Shown: positions 5,890 through 13,557, counted from the stretch's first letter. The stretch is 13,557 nt of DNA from Candidatus Geocrenenecus sp. JGI 0000106-J15 (GCA_000405685.1 ASPF01000027.1:1-13557); one strand, 5' to 3'. The notes: generated by a model from the sequence alone, not told the origin. Made by a program: numbers and translations.

Positions 5890-7674
5890 ATGAGTAAAGA
5901 TGTTTGTGAAGAGAATAAGCTAGGTCATAACAAATTCGAGTTGGACATAGAGGCTATTTGGAGACACGTAATAGCACTCTCCAATTTCACCGATAGATTG
6001 GCTGGAACCGAGAATATCGAGAAAGCATCAAATTACATAGTGAATTATTTGGAGAAGATGGAGGGGGTAAGAGCATGGATTGATAGATTTTACTTTCTAA
6101 CTAGTTACCCTGAGTATTCCTACTTTGAGATCATCAAGCCAGAATCAAAGATCGTGAACAGCTTCCCTAACCTCTTCAGTGAGAACACTGCACCTGAAGG
6201 AGTTACTGGAGATTTAATATATGTAGGTAGCGGAGATGAAGAGTCCTATCAAGGAATAGATGCAGCTGGAAAACTCGTTCTAGCCGAGCTATCTTATTCA
6301 CCGCCAAGGACAGAGAAGGCAAGAATTGCATCTATTAACAATGCTAAAGTGCTTATAGTAATGAATTGGGGCTACAGAGAAAGCCGCATCGTTGGAAGAG
6401 GGGCGATTAAAGGTGTTTGGGGTCCGCCGACACCAGAAGATATAGAAAGAATTCCAAGGATAATTTCTTTAAACATTTCAAGGCATGATGGAGAGTACTT
6501 AAAACGTCTACTTTCGCATCAAAGAGTTAAAGCTAGGATTAAGGTGAAGGTTGAGAATAAATGGGTATGCTCTAGCCAACCTATGTGTAGAATATATTCA
6601 GCATGCCCTCAGCCTATGGATGAGTTCATAATTGTTGGAGGGCACTTAGAAGCTTGGGGCGGCACGGTAACTGATAACTCAGCTGGTAATGCAGTTATGC
6701 TAGAAATGGTAAAGATCCTCGCTGAGAATAGAAGTAAAATCTTAAGAAACATAGTATTCGGCTTCTGGGATGGGCATGAGATAGGTGAAGCTGCAGGTTC
6801 CGCATGGTTTGTAGATAATAACTGGGTTGAACTTAACGAGGGGGGATTAGCCTATCTAAATGTAGATGCATGCGGTCTAGCTGGAGCTAGCAGATTCCTC
6901 TCATATTCATCTCCAGAGACTTGGACGTTCCTTGAAGAAGTGGAGAAGGAAGTGATCGGTAAACCTTCTGAAAAAAGGCTCCCATTAAAATTCGGAGATA
7001 ACTCCTTCCTAGGGATAGGTATACCATACATCTTTACTTTCGCAACATTTACCGAGGAGGAGCTGAAAAATTCTGGAGAAGCAATCTTTGGATGGTGGTA
7101 TCACAGTGAAGAAGATACAATCGATAAACTTGATAGAGAGATACTAGGGATCCAGGCTAAATTATACTTAGAATATGTACTAAGATTAGCCTGCGAACCC
7201 GTAGTACCTTTCGACTTCATCCAATTCACAAGACTTGTAAAGACAGATATAGCACAGTTTAAAGAAGCATTTTCAAAAGAGTGGACGGAGCCTTACCTCT
7301 CCAAGATAGAGGCAAGAGTAAACGAATTGGAAGCTTTGATTTACGAGGTTAATAAAATTGCAGGCGAGTGTAGAAATAGTCGAGAGAACGCCTTAACTAA
7401 GTCGGTAAACAAATTATTGCTAACCTTAAGCAGAATCTTGACTCCAGCATTTAGAAGTACAGTGGATAAATATTCACATGACATATATGGTAACATATTC
7501 TTGGCGAAACCATTACCTAGGGTCTACAAAATACTGGCTAATCTTACGAAGACTTCACGTGAAGATTGGACATGGTATGCATTGAAGGTTAGTTTAACAA
7601 GACAGTTTAACATACTCATCGATGCTTTATTAAATGCATCTTTTATCTGTAGAGTATTTCTGAGTAAGATTTAA
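5890..7674 (+). CDS. M28-family metallopeptidase homologue (PA domain plus M28 catalytic domain)
   Basis: A protein of 594 residues with no signal peptide, so probably cytosolic. A cap region of about 100 residues is followed by a PA-like domain near 100-200 (DAAGKLVLAEL, then AKVLIVMNWG). The M28 catalytic core runs from about 245 to 430, and an all-helical C-terminal part of about 165 residues follows, in the place of the dimerisation helices of the PSMA/transferrin-receptor branch. Zinc ligands can be assigned: GGHLEAW (His 252), TDNSAG (Asp 262), WDGHEIGEAAGS (Glu 297), NVDACG (Asp 326) and WYHSEEDT (His 405). Peptidases of the family have Glu-Glu in the third motif, the first Glu being the general base. 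Here that position is His 296, so catalysis may differ or be lost. Likely substrates are oligopeptides or acylated amino acids. It is first in a unit with the PLP decarboxylase, 13 nt downstream, and divergent from the amidohydrolase. Confidence 0.88.
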   Translation: MSKDVCEENKLGHNKFELDIEAIWRHVIALSNFTDRLAGTENIEKASNYIVNYLEKMEGVRAWIDRFYFLTSYPEYSYFEIIKPESKIVNSFPNLFSENTAPEGVTGDLIYVGSGDEESYQGIDAAGKLVLAELSYSPPRTEKARIASINNAKVLIVMNWGYRESRIVGRGAIKGVWGPPTPEDIERIPRIISLNISRHDGEYLKRLLSHQRVKARIKVKVENKWVCSSQPMCRIYSACPQPMDEFIIVGGHLEAWGGTVTDNSAGNAVMLEMVKILAENRSKILRNIVFGFWDGHEIGEAAGSAWFVDNNWVELNEGGLAYLNVDACGLAGASRFLSYSSPETWTFLEEVEKEVIGKPSEKRLPLKFGDNSFLGIGIPYIFTFATFTEEELKNSGEAIFGWWYHSEEDTIDKLDREILGIQAKLYLEYVLRLACEPVVPFDFIQFTRLVKTDIAQFKEAFSKEWTEPYLSKIEARVNELEALIYEVNKIAGECRNSRENALTKSVNKLLLTLSRILTPAFRSTVDKYSHDIYGNIFLAKPLPRVYKILANLTKTSREDWTWYALKVSLTRQFNILIDALLNASFICRVFLSKI

Positions 7675-7675
7675 T

Positions 7676-7682
7676 GGGTGAT
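7676..7682 (+). promoter_or_regulatory. Ribosome binding site of the PLP decarboxylase
   Basis: GGGTGAT matches the GGTGAT core complementary to the archaeal 16S rRNA tail. It stands 5 nt before the ATG at 7688, directly after the stop of the M28 gene, and fixes the start. Confidence 0.7.
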
Positions 7683-7687
7683 TAGTT

Positions 7688-9040
7688 ATGTGTACTTCTA
7701 TCTCAAAACATTTAGAAGTAAAAAATGACAGGCTTTACTTTGATGGCGTAGACTTGCTGCAAGTCGCTGAAGATTATAAGACCCCTGTATTCATTTTCTC
7801 AGAATCAAAAATTAGGGAGAATGCAAGGCTGATATCGGATGTCTTTAAACAAGAGTACGGTGATTGTTACATCCACTACGCTCTTAAAGCTAACTCAATA
7901 CTATCTATTTTAAGAATATTGAAGGGTGAACAATTAAGATGCGAAGTCTCTTCTGGTGGAGAATTATACAAAGCCCTCAAAGCAGGATTTAAGCCAGAAG
8001 ACATAGTGTACAATGGTCCTGGAAAAACACTAGAAGAACTAAAATATGCGGTCGAGGTAGGAATCGATTGTATAAACGTAGACTCATTATATGAGCTGAA
8101 CCTCCTAGCTAATCTTGCTGAGAAGCTGAAGACTAGAATAGGTGTCTCTATAAGAATTTCGCCAGAGGTTTCTGCACCTAGTATTAAGACGGGGTTATCT
8201 AAAACGAAGTTTGGAGTAGAAATAAACCAAGTAGTAAAGATGATTAGACACGCTCTGGAGAAGAGACATTTACACTTAAAAGGAGTACATATGCATATTG
8301 GCTCACAAGTCACAGATATCGCTTCTTGGAGTCAAGCATCAATGGTGGCTGTAAGGCTAGCAAACCAGATCTATGAAGATCTAGGGTTGGAGCTCGACCA
8401 TATAAACATGGGGGGAGGTTTGCCAGAGGACTATACAGAGACTATAATAGAGAAGGATAAGGATGTTCCAAGCTACCTTTGGGGAAGTATCAGTATCTCA
8501 GAAATAGCGAGGGCTGTATCTAAAAACTTTAAAGACCTTAAATACAATACTAAACTGTATATTGAGCCAGGTAGGAAGCTAGTCGCTGATACCTGTCTAC
8601 TTCTTACCAAGATTGTTAATTTTAACGAGAGAAGCTTTGGAGAGAAGTGGCTTATCGTAGATGCAGGATTCAATATTCTTCCAAGTATGAGGATACTAAG
8701 ATGGTATTATCCAGTAATTAACATCAGTAGAATAAATGAGAGACACGACTCTCCCTTCCGAATAGGTGGACCGCTATGTGATGGAGAAGACGTTTATCAT
8801 GATGTTGAAGGTGAAGAATTAGGCAATCCTAGGCTTCCGAAATATAGACTCTTACCCACTAATTCCCAGCCAGGCGATGTCTTAGCGGTACTGCATACTG
8901 GAGCTTATGGTCCAGAGGTAACAATGAACTTTAATGGAATGCTTAGGCCAGCCTACTTAATGATACTTCAAAACGCCGTGGTTAAGGTGATAAGAAGAAG
9001 AGAAACGTTAAATGACTTGGTCTCCTATGAAGAAGTTTAA
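7688..9040 (+). CDS. lysA: Fold-type III PLP decarboxylase, diaminopimelate decarboxylase family
   Basis: A protein of 450 residues, slightly longer than a usual LysA (about 420). The alanine-racemase-like barrel carries the Schiff-base Lys 67 (HYALKAN), CEVSSGGELYKAL, KTKFGV, HMHIGSQ (His 201 and 203), the phosphate-binding NMGGGLP (242-244) and EPGR (293-296). The C-terminal beta domain has GGPLCDGEDVY with Cys 364 and GAYGPEVTMNFNG with Tyr 407, both active-site residues supplied across the dimer in this family. LysA decarboxylates meso-diaminopimelate to lysine, usually with CESGD at the Cys motif. Here it is CDGED, whose first three residues match the CDGLD of ornithine decarboxylases. 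The substrate may therefore be another diamino or amino acid. It follows the M28 gene at 13 nt and probably shares its transcript. No other lysine gene is nearby, so the symbol marks the family, not a proven reaction. Confidence 0.85.
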   Translation: MCTSISKHLEVKNDRLYFDGVDLLQVAEDYKTPVFIFSESKIRENARLISDVFKQEYGDCYIHYALKANSILSILRILKGEQLRCEVSSGGELYKALKAGFKPEDIVYNGPGKTLEELKYAVEVGIDCINVDSLYELNLLANLAEKLKTRIGVSIRISPEVSAPSIKTGLSKTKFGVEINQVVKMIRHALEKRHLHLKGVHMHIGSQVTDIASWSQASMVAVRLANQIYEDLGLELDHINMGGGLPEDYTETIIEKDKDVPSYLWGSISISEIARAVSKNFKDLKYNTKLYIEPGRKLVADTCLLLTKIVNFNERSFGEKWLIVDAGFNILPSMRILRWYYPVINISRINERHDSPFRIGGPLCDGEDVYHDVEGEELGNPRLPKYRLLPTNSQPGDVLAVLHTGAYGPEVTMNFNGMLRPAYLMILQNAVVKVIRRRETLNDLVSYEEV

Positions 9041-9807
9041 CCTCCTAGATATGCTTCCTTAACTTTAGGATCGTTGATTACCTCGTCTGGCATCCCTTCT
9101 GCTATAATCTCCCCTCTATTCATTACATAGACTTTATCCACGATGTCGAACAACAATTCTAGTCTATGTTCAATTATGAAGAAACTCATACCTCTTTCTT
9201 CTTTAAATGTAACGATCTTGCTGAATAACTCTTTAGCTAGAGATGGGGCTATTCCAGCTCCTGGCTCATCTAGTAGAAACAGTTGAGGTTGACCCGAGAG
9301 CGTTCTGGCCAACTGGAGCAGCTTCATCTGCCCACCAGAGAGCTCCGATGAAAATTTATTATAGAAATCGCATAGACGGACTCCCTCTAGTGTAGAGAGT
9401 ATCTTCTGAGCATTTTCAGTTTCTTGGCGAACCCATCTACTTCTCATCGGAGCATAGAAGAGTCTTTCACCATGTTGACCTTTCAAAGGCAGCATGCTGT
9501 TCTCTAGTACAGTCATCCCTTTAAACACTCTAGGTATCTGTAATGCATGGCATATCCCTAGTTTAAAGCGCTCGTGAGGGGGGAGTCTCTCTATCCTTAA
9601 ACCCCTGAAGATTATCTGTCCACGATCTGGATACAAAACTCCACTAATAAGATTAAACAATGTCGTCTTTCCCGAACCGTTAGGACCGATAAGACCTACT
9701 ATTGATTTTTCTTTTATCTCTAGAGATGCATTATTCACAGCTTTTAATCCACCAAAGCTTTTCGTGACCTCTTTAACTACTAGCAGGTTTACGGACACGT
9801 ACATCAC
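9037..9807 (-). CDS. livG: Liv-type ABC importer, ATP-binding protein LivG
   Basis: 256 residues from the GTG at 9807, the usual LivG length. It is the cytosolic ATPase of a hydrophobic/branched-chain amino acid (HAAT) importer and pairs with LivF. Visible are the start KSFGGLKAVNNASLEI, typical of LivG, Walker A GPNGSGKTT (41-49), signature LSGGQ (156-160), Walker B LFLLDEP (176-182), the LivG-type GAGIAP after it, and the H-loop His 214 in IIEHRLELL. The start is ambiguous. GTG 9807 overlaps the livF stop in GTGA and ATG 9804 follows at once, but a GTG at 9798 lies 4 nt after an AGGTGAT and would give the N-terminus closest to relatives. It is last in the operon and tail-to-tail with the PLP decarboxylase, sharing TTAA at 9037-9040. 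Confidence 0.93.
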   Translation of the reverse strand: MMYVSVNLLVVKEVTKSFGGLKAVNNASLEIKEKSIVGLIGPNGSGKTTLFNLISGVLYPDRGQIIFRGLRIERLPPHERFKLGICHALQIPRVFKGMTVLENSMLPLKGQHGERLFYAPMRSRWVRQETENAQKILSTLEGVRLCDFYNKFSSELSGGQMKLLQLARTLSGQPQLFLLDEPGAGIAPSLAKELFSKIVTFKEERGMSFFIIEHRLELLFDIVDKVYVMNRGEIIAEGMPDEVINDPKVKEAYLGG

Positions 9808-9809
9808 CT
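9803..9809 (-). promoter_or_regulatory. Ribosome binding site that may set the livG start
   Basis: AGGTGAT on the minus strand overlaps the livF stop and the first two possible livG starts, and stands 4 nt before the GTG at 9798. If it is used as a ribosome binding site, livG begins at 9798 (253 residues) rather than at 9807 or 9804. Confidence 0.5.
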
Positions 9810-10559
9810 AAGTTCGCTGCCTGGAAACTTACCGAAGAAAGCATCTTCAAGCATCGAGAAATTGTTAATGAATCTCTCTGATACTCCTTCTAATACTTTC
9901 CTGCCAGATACTAAAACATACACATAGTCAGATATTCTTAACGCTGTCTTAACGTTTTGCTCGATTAGTAATACTGCAACACCCGACTCATTAATCTCTT
10001 TAATCTTATTCAGTATTAAGTTGGAGAGGGCTGGTGAAAGCATTGCTGTAGGCTCATCGAAAACAATTAGTTCAGGTTTAGCTACAAGAGCTCTAGCTAA
10101 TGCCACCATCTGCCTCTCTCCACCACTCAATGTTCTCACCTTCTCATATTGCTTATCTCTTAAAATTGGAAAGATAGAGAAGACGTAGTCTAAACCATCT
10201 TCGAAGTTCTTCTTAGGATACTTTATAGCAAAGTATATTGTCTCTAGATTCTCTCTCACAGTTAGATTCTCAAATACGTTTGATAACTGTGGAACCATTC
10301 TCATCCCTATAATTATTTTCTCTTCAGGAGCTAGCTTCGTCACATTTCTTTCCTTGAAGAATACGTCTCCTGAAAATATCGATGCAAGATTAAAAATAGC
10401 TTTAGCAAGAGTGCTTTTTCCACTTCCATTTGGACCAACAACCAGGGTAAGCTGGTCTCTCATTACGGACATTGAAAGATCATACAGTATCTGCGATTTC
10501 CCATAACCTGCAGATAGATTAGAGACTTCTAAGATAGCCTGGCCGCCCATCTTACTCAA
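9804..10559 (-). CDS. livF: Liv-type ABC importer, ATP-binding protein LivF
   Basis: 251 residues, second ATPase of the importer. Visible are the A-loop Tyr in LSAGYGKSQIL, Walker A GPNGSGKST (42-50), MVPQLSNVFENLTVRENL at 88-105 (the Q-loop region typical of LivF), signature LSGGE (144-148), Walker B LIVFDEP (164-170), and LLIEQNVKTAL where Gln replaces the H-loop His, as is usual in LivF. The first possible start is TTG at 10559, but the ATG three codons later (10550) is as likely; neither has a good ribosome binding site. With only 6 nt after the livM stop, it is probably translated by coupling. Its stop overlaps the start region of livG. It would sit on the cytoplasmic face, contacting LivH and LivM. 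Confidence 0.93.
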   Translation of the reverse strand: MSKMGGQAILEVSNLSAGYGKSQILYDLSMSVMRDQLTLVVGPNGSGKSTLAKAIFNLASIFSGDVFFKERNVTKLAPEEKIIIGMRMVPQLSNVFENLTVRENLETIYFAIKYPKKNFEDGLDYVFSIFPILRDKQYEKVRTLSGGERQMVALARALVAKPELIVFDEPTAMLSPALSNLILNKIKEINESGVAVLLIEQNVKTALRISDYVYVLVSGRKVLEGVSERFINNFSMLEDAFFGKFPGSELR

Positions 10560-10565
10560 GAAGTA

Positions 10566-11624
10566 TTAGGATGAAGGATGTTTTAAGCTATTCTTATTTC
10601 TAAGATGGATTTCAAATATCTTCCTCGCAGGTGTATCTAACGGTTTCTCAGGGAGCAGGCCTCTAGGCCTCCACATAATAATTACCAGTAGGGTTATTGT
10701 AAATATGATTCCTCTGAGATAGCTTACATCAAATGGAAGAGATAGCCAGAAACTCGGTATCCGCCTCAATCCCCTATCTACTACGACCATCACGATGCTT
10801 CCCAATATGATGCCCTTATTGTTAGCAACACCTCCGAGCAGCATCATCAACCAGGCATACATTGTCCATACTATGATAAAGTCGTCGGGATAGACGAAGC
10901 CTATGAAGAAAGCATATAAACAACCTGCTACAGCTGACATAAAAGATGAGACAGTCAGTATTTGAGCTTTAAAAATTTTTACATCTTTTCCTAAAAGCTG
11001 TGAAACCAGTTCGTCATCTCTGACAGATTTAATAACCCTCCCATATGGTGAATTAACCAACCGATGAATATAGAAGTAGAATAATCCTGCAATAGCTCCA
11101 GCCAAGATAGAATAGCTTAACTCTTTTAACACAGGGTCCTGCATCCAGATGAAAGGATTAGGTAATCCACCGATACCATTATTTCCACATACTATGCTAG
11201 GTTCGGTTCTAACAAACACTCTACTAAGCTCAGCAATTATCAATAGACTTATAGCAAGATAATCTCCTCTCAGTTTAAGGGAAGGATATGAGATAACGTA
11301 TCCCATGAAGGCACCTAGAAGCCCAGAGAGTATAAGAGATACTACGAAGATTGTTATACTTAAAATTGGAAATTGAGCAGCAATAGACATTCTCTGCGTC
11401 GAGGCAAGTGCTGAACACGCTGGCTCACTTATATTAAAAACGAACTGGATCACCCTTGGCACAAACACACCAACAACGTATGCTCCTAGCGAGAAGAAGA
11501 ATACCTTTCCAAAATTGGGGATACCGGTGAAACCATATTCTAGATTCAGATTTAGTGATAGTATAACGTATATGCTGAAGAATGTTAAAGAAGTCGAGAA
11601 TAGAGTTACTAGCTCTGGTATCAT
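10566..11624 (-). CDS. livM: Liv-type ABC importer, permease LivM
   Basis: 352 residues with about 8-9 hydrophobic segments. LivM features are the LNLEYGFTGIPNFGKVFFFSLGAY block near 26-49, SYPSLKLRGDYLAISLL near 112-128, the coupling segment GRVIKSVRDDELVSQLLGKDV (195-215) that contacts the ATPase, and the end MWRPRGLLPEK. It forms the membrane channel together with LivH. Two outward loops look longer than in bacterial LivM. One holds Cys 70 (near NISEPACSAL) and the other Cys 146 (RTEPSIVCGNNG), which might pair as a disulfide outside the cell; this is inference. The ATG overlaps the livH stop by 4 nt (ATGA, 11621-11624) and has an AGAGGT ribosome binding site 8 nt upstream. Confidence 0.92.
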   Translation of the reverse strand: MIPELVTLFSTSLTFFSIYVILSLNLNLEYGFTGIPNFGKVFFFSLGAYVVGVFVPRVIQFVFNISEPACSALASTQRMSIAAQFPILSITIFVVSLILSGLLGAFMGYVISYPSLKLRGDYLAISLLIIAELSRVFVRTEPSIVCGNNGIGGLPNPFIWMQDPVLKELSYSILAGAIAGLFYFYIHRLVNSPYGRVIKSVRDDELVSQLLGKDVKIFKAQILTVSSFMSAVAGCLYAFFIGFVYPDDFIIVWTMYAWLMMLLGGVANNKGIILGSIVMVVVDRGLRRIPSFWLSLPFDVSYLRGIIFTITLLVIIMWRPRGLLPEKPLDTPARKIFEIHLRNKNSLKHPSS

Positions 11625-12559
11625 CTAACATTACCTCTATGGGTAGCCACTCTTGTAAGAAAAGACAGTAACGACCTCGCTGGAATTATGTCTGCTCTTA
11701 TGAATAATGCAAGCAGCATGATTGATAACGTTATTAATGGCTTATACGCGAAAGATATATTAGCAAACTTGTATGCAATATACATGAAGAAGTTTTCTCC
11801 AAATCCTAGTAAGTAGCCTCCAATTATTGCACCCGGTATACTCACCAAGCCGCCGACAATCACAGCCGCAAAAGCTGGAAGCAGTAGCAGCCAACCCGAC
11901 GTAGGTGTTATAGTTGAGTATATTGACCATAGAGACCCTATAATGCCTGCAGGTATGCCTACGAGAATACAGACAAATCTTCTAACTCTATCCACCTTTA
12001 CACCACTTAATCTGGCCAGCTCGAAGTTATCCCACATGGCTCTAATCTGCTTTCCCATCAAAGTCTTAGAAATTATAAAATGAAAAAACAGCATCATAAA
12101 GATGGCAACCCCTACGATAAAGATGTCGAGATCCGTAATTACTAACTCATTTATCTTTGCTACTGCTTTCGAGGTATAAGCTGCTTTAATGATTACTACA
12201 TTGTTTATAGAGGCAAAGATATAGATCAGGTATCTTATTAAAAGCCCCGTTGCTATACTTGCGAGCATAACTTGGATTATGGTTGAGCCTTTCCTAGTTA
12301 ACGGCTTATAGACTAGCTCGTCAACTATCAAAGAGACCGTTACCGCTGAAAAAATAGCTACTGGAAAACATAGTAGGATATCTATTGAATACCTTGATGA
12401 TGAAAGCGCAGTTACATAGGCTGAGATGGTTACATACTCTGCGTAAGCCCAATTGTATATTCTAATCGAGCCGAGAGTTAGTGTCAAACCATATGCCATT
12501 AAAGCATAAAGACTTCCAATAACGATGCTTGAAATTACTGCTTGGAGAAGGTCTATCAT
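11621..12559 (-). CDS. livH: Liv-type ABC importer, permease LivH
   Basis: 312 residues with about eight membrane segments. The N-terminus is typical of LivH: IGSLYALMAYGLTLTLG (14-30) followed by IRIYNWAYAEYV, where bacterial relatives read LRVINFAHGE; the usual His-Gly pair is not kept here. The coupling segment MGKQIRAMWDNFELARLSGV (168-187) and the late LPAFAAVIVGGLVSIPGAIIGG block (about 227-250) are also characteristic. Together with LivM it forms the translocation path. The ATG at 12559 has GGTGGAGG directly in front, an unusually short distance for a ribosome binding site. The gene stands 72 nt after the substrate-binding protein gene. Confidence 0.92.
   Translation of the reverse strand: MIDLLQAVISSIVIGSLYALMAYGLTLTLGSIRIYNWAYAEYVTISAYVTALSSSRYSIDILLCFPVAIFSAVTVSLIVDELVYKPLTRKGSTIIQVMLASIATGLLIRYLIYIFASINNVVIIKAAYTSKAVAKINELVITDLDIFIVGVAIFMMLFFHFIISKTLMGKQIRAMWDNFELARLSGVKVDRVRRFVCILVGIPAGIIGSLWSIYSTITPTSGWLLLLPAFAAVIVGGLVSIPGAIIGGYLLGFGENFFMYIAYKFANISFAYKPLITLSIMLLALFIRADIIPARSLLSFLTRVATHRGNVR
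11633..11638 (-). promoter_or_regulatory. Ribosome binding site of livM
   Basis: AGAGGT on the minus strand, 8 nt before the livM ATG and within the last codons of livH. It fixes the start and shows that livM has its own initiation signal besides coupling. Confidence 0.6.
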
Positions 12560-12590
12560 CCTCCACCATCCTTTATTCTAATGTAATACT

Positions 12591-12611
12591 GAATAAAAAT
12601 AAAAAATAAAG
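12591..12611 (-). terminator. T-rich stretch between livK and livH: possible partial terminator or internal promoter
   Basis: On the minus strand the bases after the livK stop include a T-rich stretch of about 20 nt broken by a few A. Archaeal RNA polymerase tends to stop at such runs, which would let the binding protein be made in excess over the membrane subunits. The same bases contain TTTTTATT about 35 nt before the livH ATG, so an internal promoter is an equally possible reading. Confidence 0.35.
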
Positions 12612-12631
12612 TTTAAAATTTGTTGAGTTTA

Positions 12632-13557
12632 CTAGCTCGAGATTATTAGTTCATTTGCTGCTCCGTTCCATCCTCCTATAGCTTTGAAGTCGTAGGTTCC
12701 ATCAAGCTTCTTTACTTCCCATATTTGGTAATCTTGTAACGCTCTATCACCGTTTCCGTCAAGGACTGTTAGACCGGTCGCACCAGTATATTTAGATGCT
12801 AGGTTGTAGAATAGCTTCATTATAGTGTCTGGATCTTCGGATCCCGCTGCTGAAAGACAGAGAGCCGCGATCCATAATGCATCATACGTGTAGGCTCCAT
12901 ACGCTTTCGGTTCTCTACCGTATCTTGCCTTGAATTTCTCTACGAACTTCTTCATTAGCTCTGTTTCCGTTAATGAAGCTGGATACGTTCCAGTCAGTCT
13001 CACTTTAACTAGAAAATCAGCGACCTCTGGAGGACCAGCTGGTGGAAGTATGCCTGGACCTTTTAGAGATTCACTTGAAAACCATTGTACATTTGACAAT
13101 GTAGGATCTAATCGAGCTTTATCAAACATCTTAATCGCTTCATAGTTGAAAGCTATGATGAGAACTGCGGTGTTTGCTCCGCCGAGCTCCTTAACCATGC
13201 TGCTTAACTGTAGGACTTCGCTTGAATAGTCAGGTAAGTCTGGAGTATAAGCTAGAGACTTTATCGTGCCACCAAGCTTCTTATACTCCTCATCAAAGTA
13301 CTTGTATACTCCAGAGCCGTATGGATCATTCCTGTATATTACTGCGGCTTTACTATATCCTAGCTTCCATATTAGGTTTGCAAGAACTCTACCTTGGATG
13401 CTGTCTGGTGCCTGCATTCTAAATAGATAGTCGTTCGGGATCGATAGCATTGGGGAAGTTGAAGCAGTACTTACAGTGAATATCTTATGAGAATCTATGT
13501 AGCTCTTGATGCCGTTTGCCTGACCGCTCCATAGATGACCAACTATGATCTTTATAC
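12632..13557 (-). CDS. livK: Liv-type ABC importer, substrate-binding protein (5' end outside window)
   Basis: The frame stays open to the right edge: before the ATG at 13450 it reads GHLWSGQANGIKSYIDSHKI and FTVSTASTSP, the conserved N-lobe of periplasmic-binding-fold type I amino-acid receptors. The ATG at 13450 is therefore internal, and about 308 residues are visible. Other family marks are YLFRMQAPDSIQGRVLANLI, VIYRNDPYGSGVY, the hinge and C-lobe segments around KAYGAYTYDALWIAALCLSAAG, and DGNGDRALQDYQIWEV near the end. The missing N-terminus should carry a signal or lipoprotein anchor. The protein would catch the solute outside the membrane and deliver it to LivH/LivM. The name livK marks the family; ligands range from branched-chain amino acids to amides and urea, and the sequence does not settle which. 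Confidence 0.92.
   Translation of the reverse strand, partial: IKIIVGHLWSGQANGIKSYIDSHKIFTVSTASTSPMLSIPNDYLFRMQAPDSIQGRVLANLIWKLGYSKAAVIYRNDPYGSGVYKYFDEEYKKLGGTIKSLAYTPDLPDYSSEVLQLSSMVKELGGANTAVLIIAFNYEAIKMFDKARLDPTLSNVQWFSSESLKGPGILPPAGPPEVADFLVKVRLTGTYPASLTETELMKKFVEKFKARYGREPKAYGAYTYDALWIAALCLSAAGSEDPDTIMKLFYNLASKYTGATGLTVLDGNGDRALQDYQIWEVKKLDGTYDFKAIGGWNGAANELIISS

Noticed and set aside
7876..8313. 145-codon minus-strand open frame inside the PLP decarboxylase
   Set aside because: It is antisense to a clearly conserved gene, and its Cys/Ser/Phe-rich product looks like an antisense translation.
13222..13450. ATG at 13450 as the start of the binding protein, with plus-strand frames nearby
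   Set aside because: The conserved N-lobe continues upstream of 13450 to the window edge, so that ATG is internal; the plus-strand frames are shadows.

Overview
The window looks like chromosomal DNA of a thermophilic archaeon, most likely a Thermoproteota (crenarchaeal-type) peptide or amino-acid user. By eye it is AT-rich, arginine is mostly AGA/AGG, isoleucine is often ATA, and GTG and TTG starts are used. Three genes have a TATA-like hexamer or octamer about 27-31 nt before the start codon, which implies leaderless or nearly leaderless mRNAs. Genes inside operons instead use GGTGAT/GAGGT-type ribosome binding sites. The lineage below phylum is a guess.

Layout. (1) 1-1912, plus strand: the 3' part of an FAD-linked oxidase of the alkyldihydroxyacetonephosphate-synthase-like branch, coupled to a small two-cluster iron-sulfur protein; together they look like a flavin dehydrogenase with its electron-transfer subunit. 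(2) 2105-3839, minus strand: a membrane-anchored type I phosphodiesterase resembling the GPI ethanolamine-phosphate transferase PIG-N. It is broken by at least three small frame changes, so only two open fragments remain. Its archaeal promoter is visible upstream. (3) 4120-5727, minus strand: a COG1574/YtcJ-type amidohydrolase, divergent from (4) 5890-9040, plus strand: a two-gene unit of a cytosolic M28-type metallopeptidase homologue and a fold-type III PLP decarboxylase of the diaminopimelate decarboxylase family. (5) 9037-13557, minus strand: a complete Liv-type (HAAT) ABC importer operon in the order substrate-binding protein (5' end outside the window), LivH, LivM, LivF, LivG. The stop codons of the decarboxylase and livG share one TTAA.

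How it may work together (inference). The importer brings in amino acids, amides or short peptides. The M28 homologue and the amidohydrolase could release or trim amino acids in the cytosol, and the PLP enzyme could decarboxylate one product. The flavin/iron-sulfur pair would oxidise a hydroxy acid or similar substrate. No gene order here proves one pathway.

I see no CRISPR array, tRNA, rRNA, insertion sequence, toxin-antitoxin pair or phage gene. I did not find a clearly undescribed multi-gene system. The most unusual points are the broken PIG-N-like gene, the AGPS-like oxidase with an Fe-S partner, the M28 protein with His in place of the usual catalytic Glu, and the hybrid substrate motif of the PLP decarboxylase.
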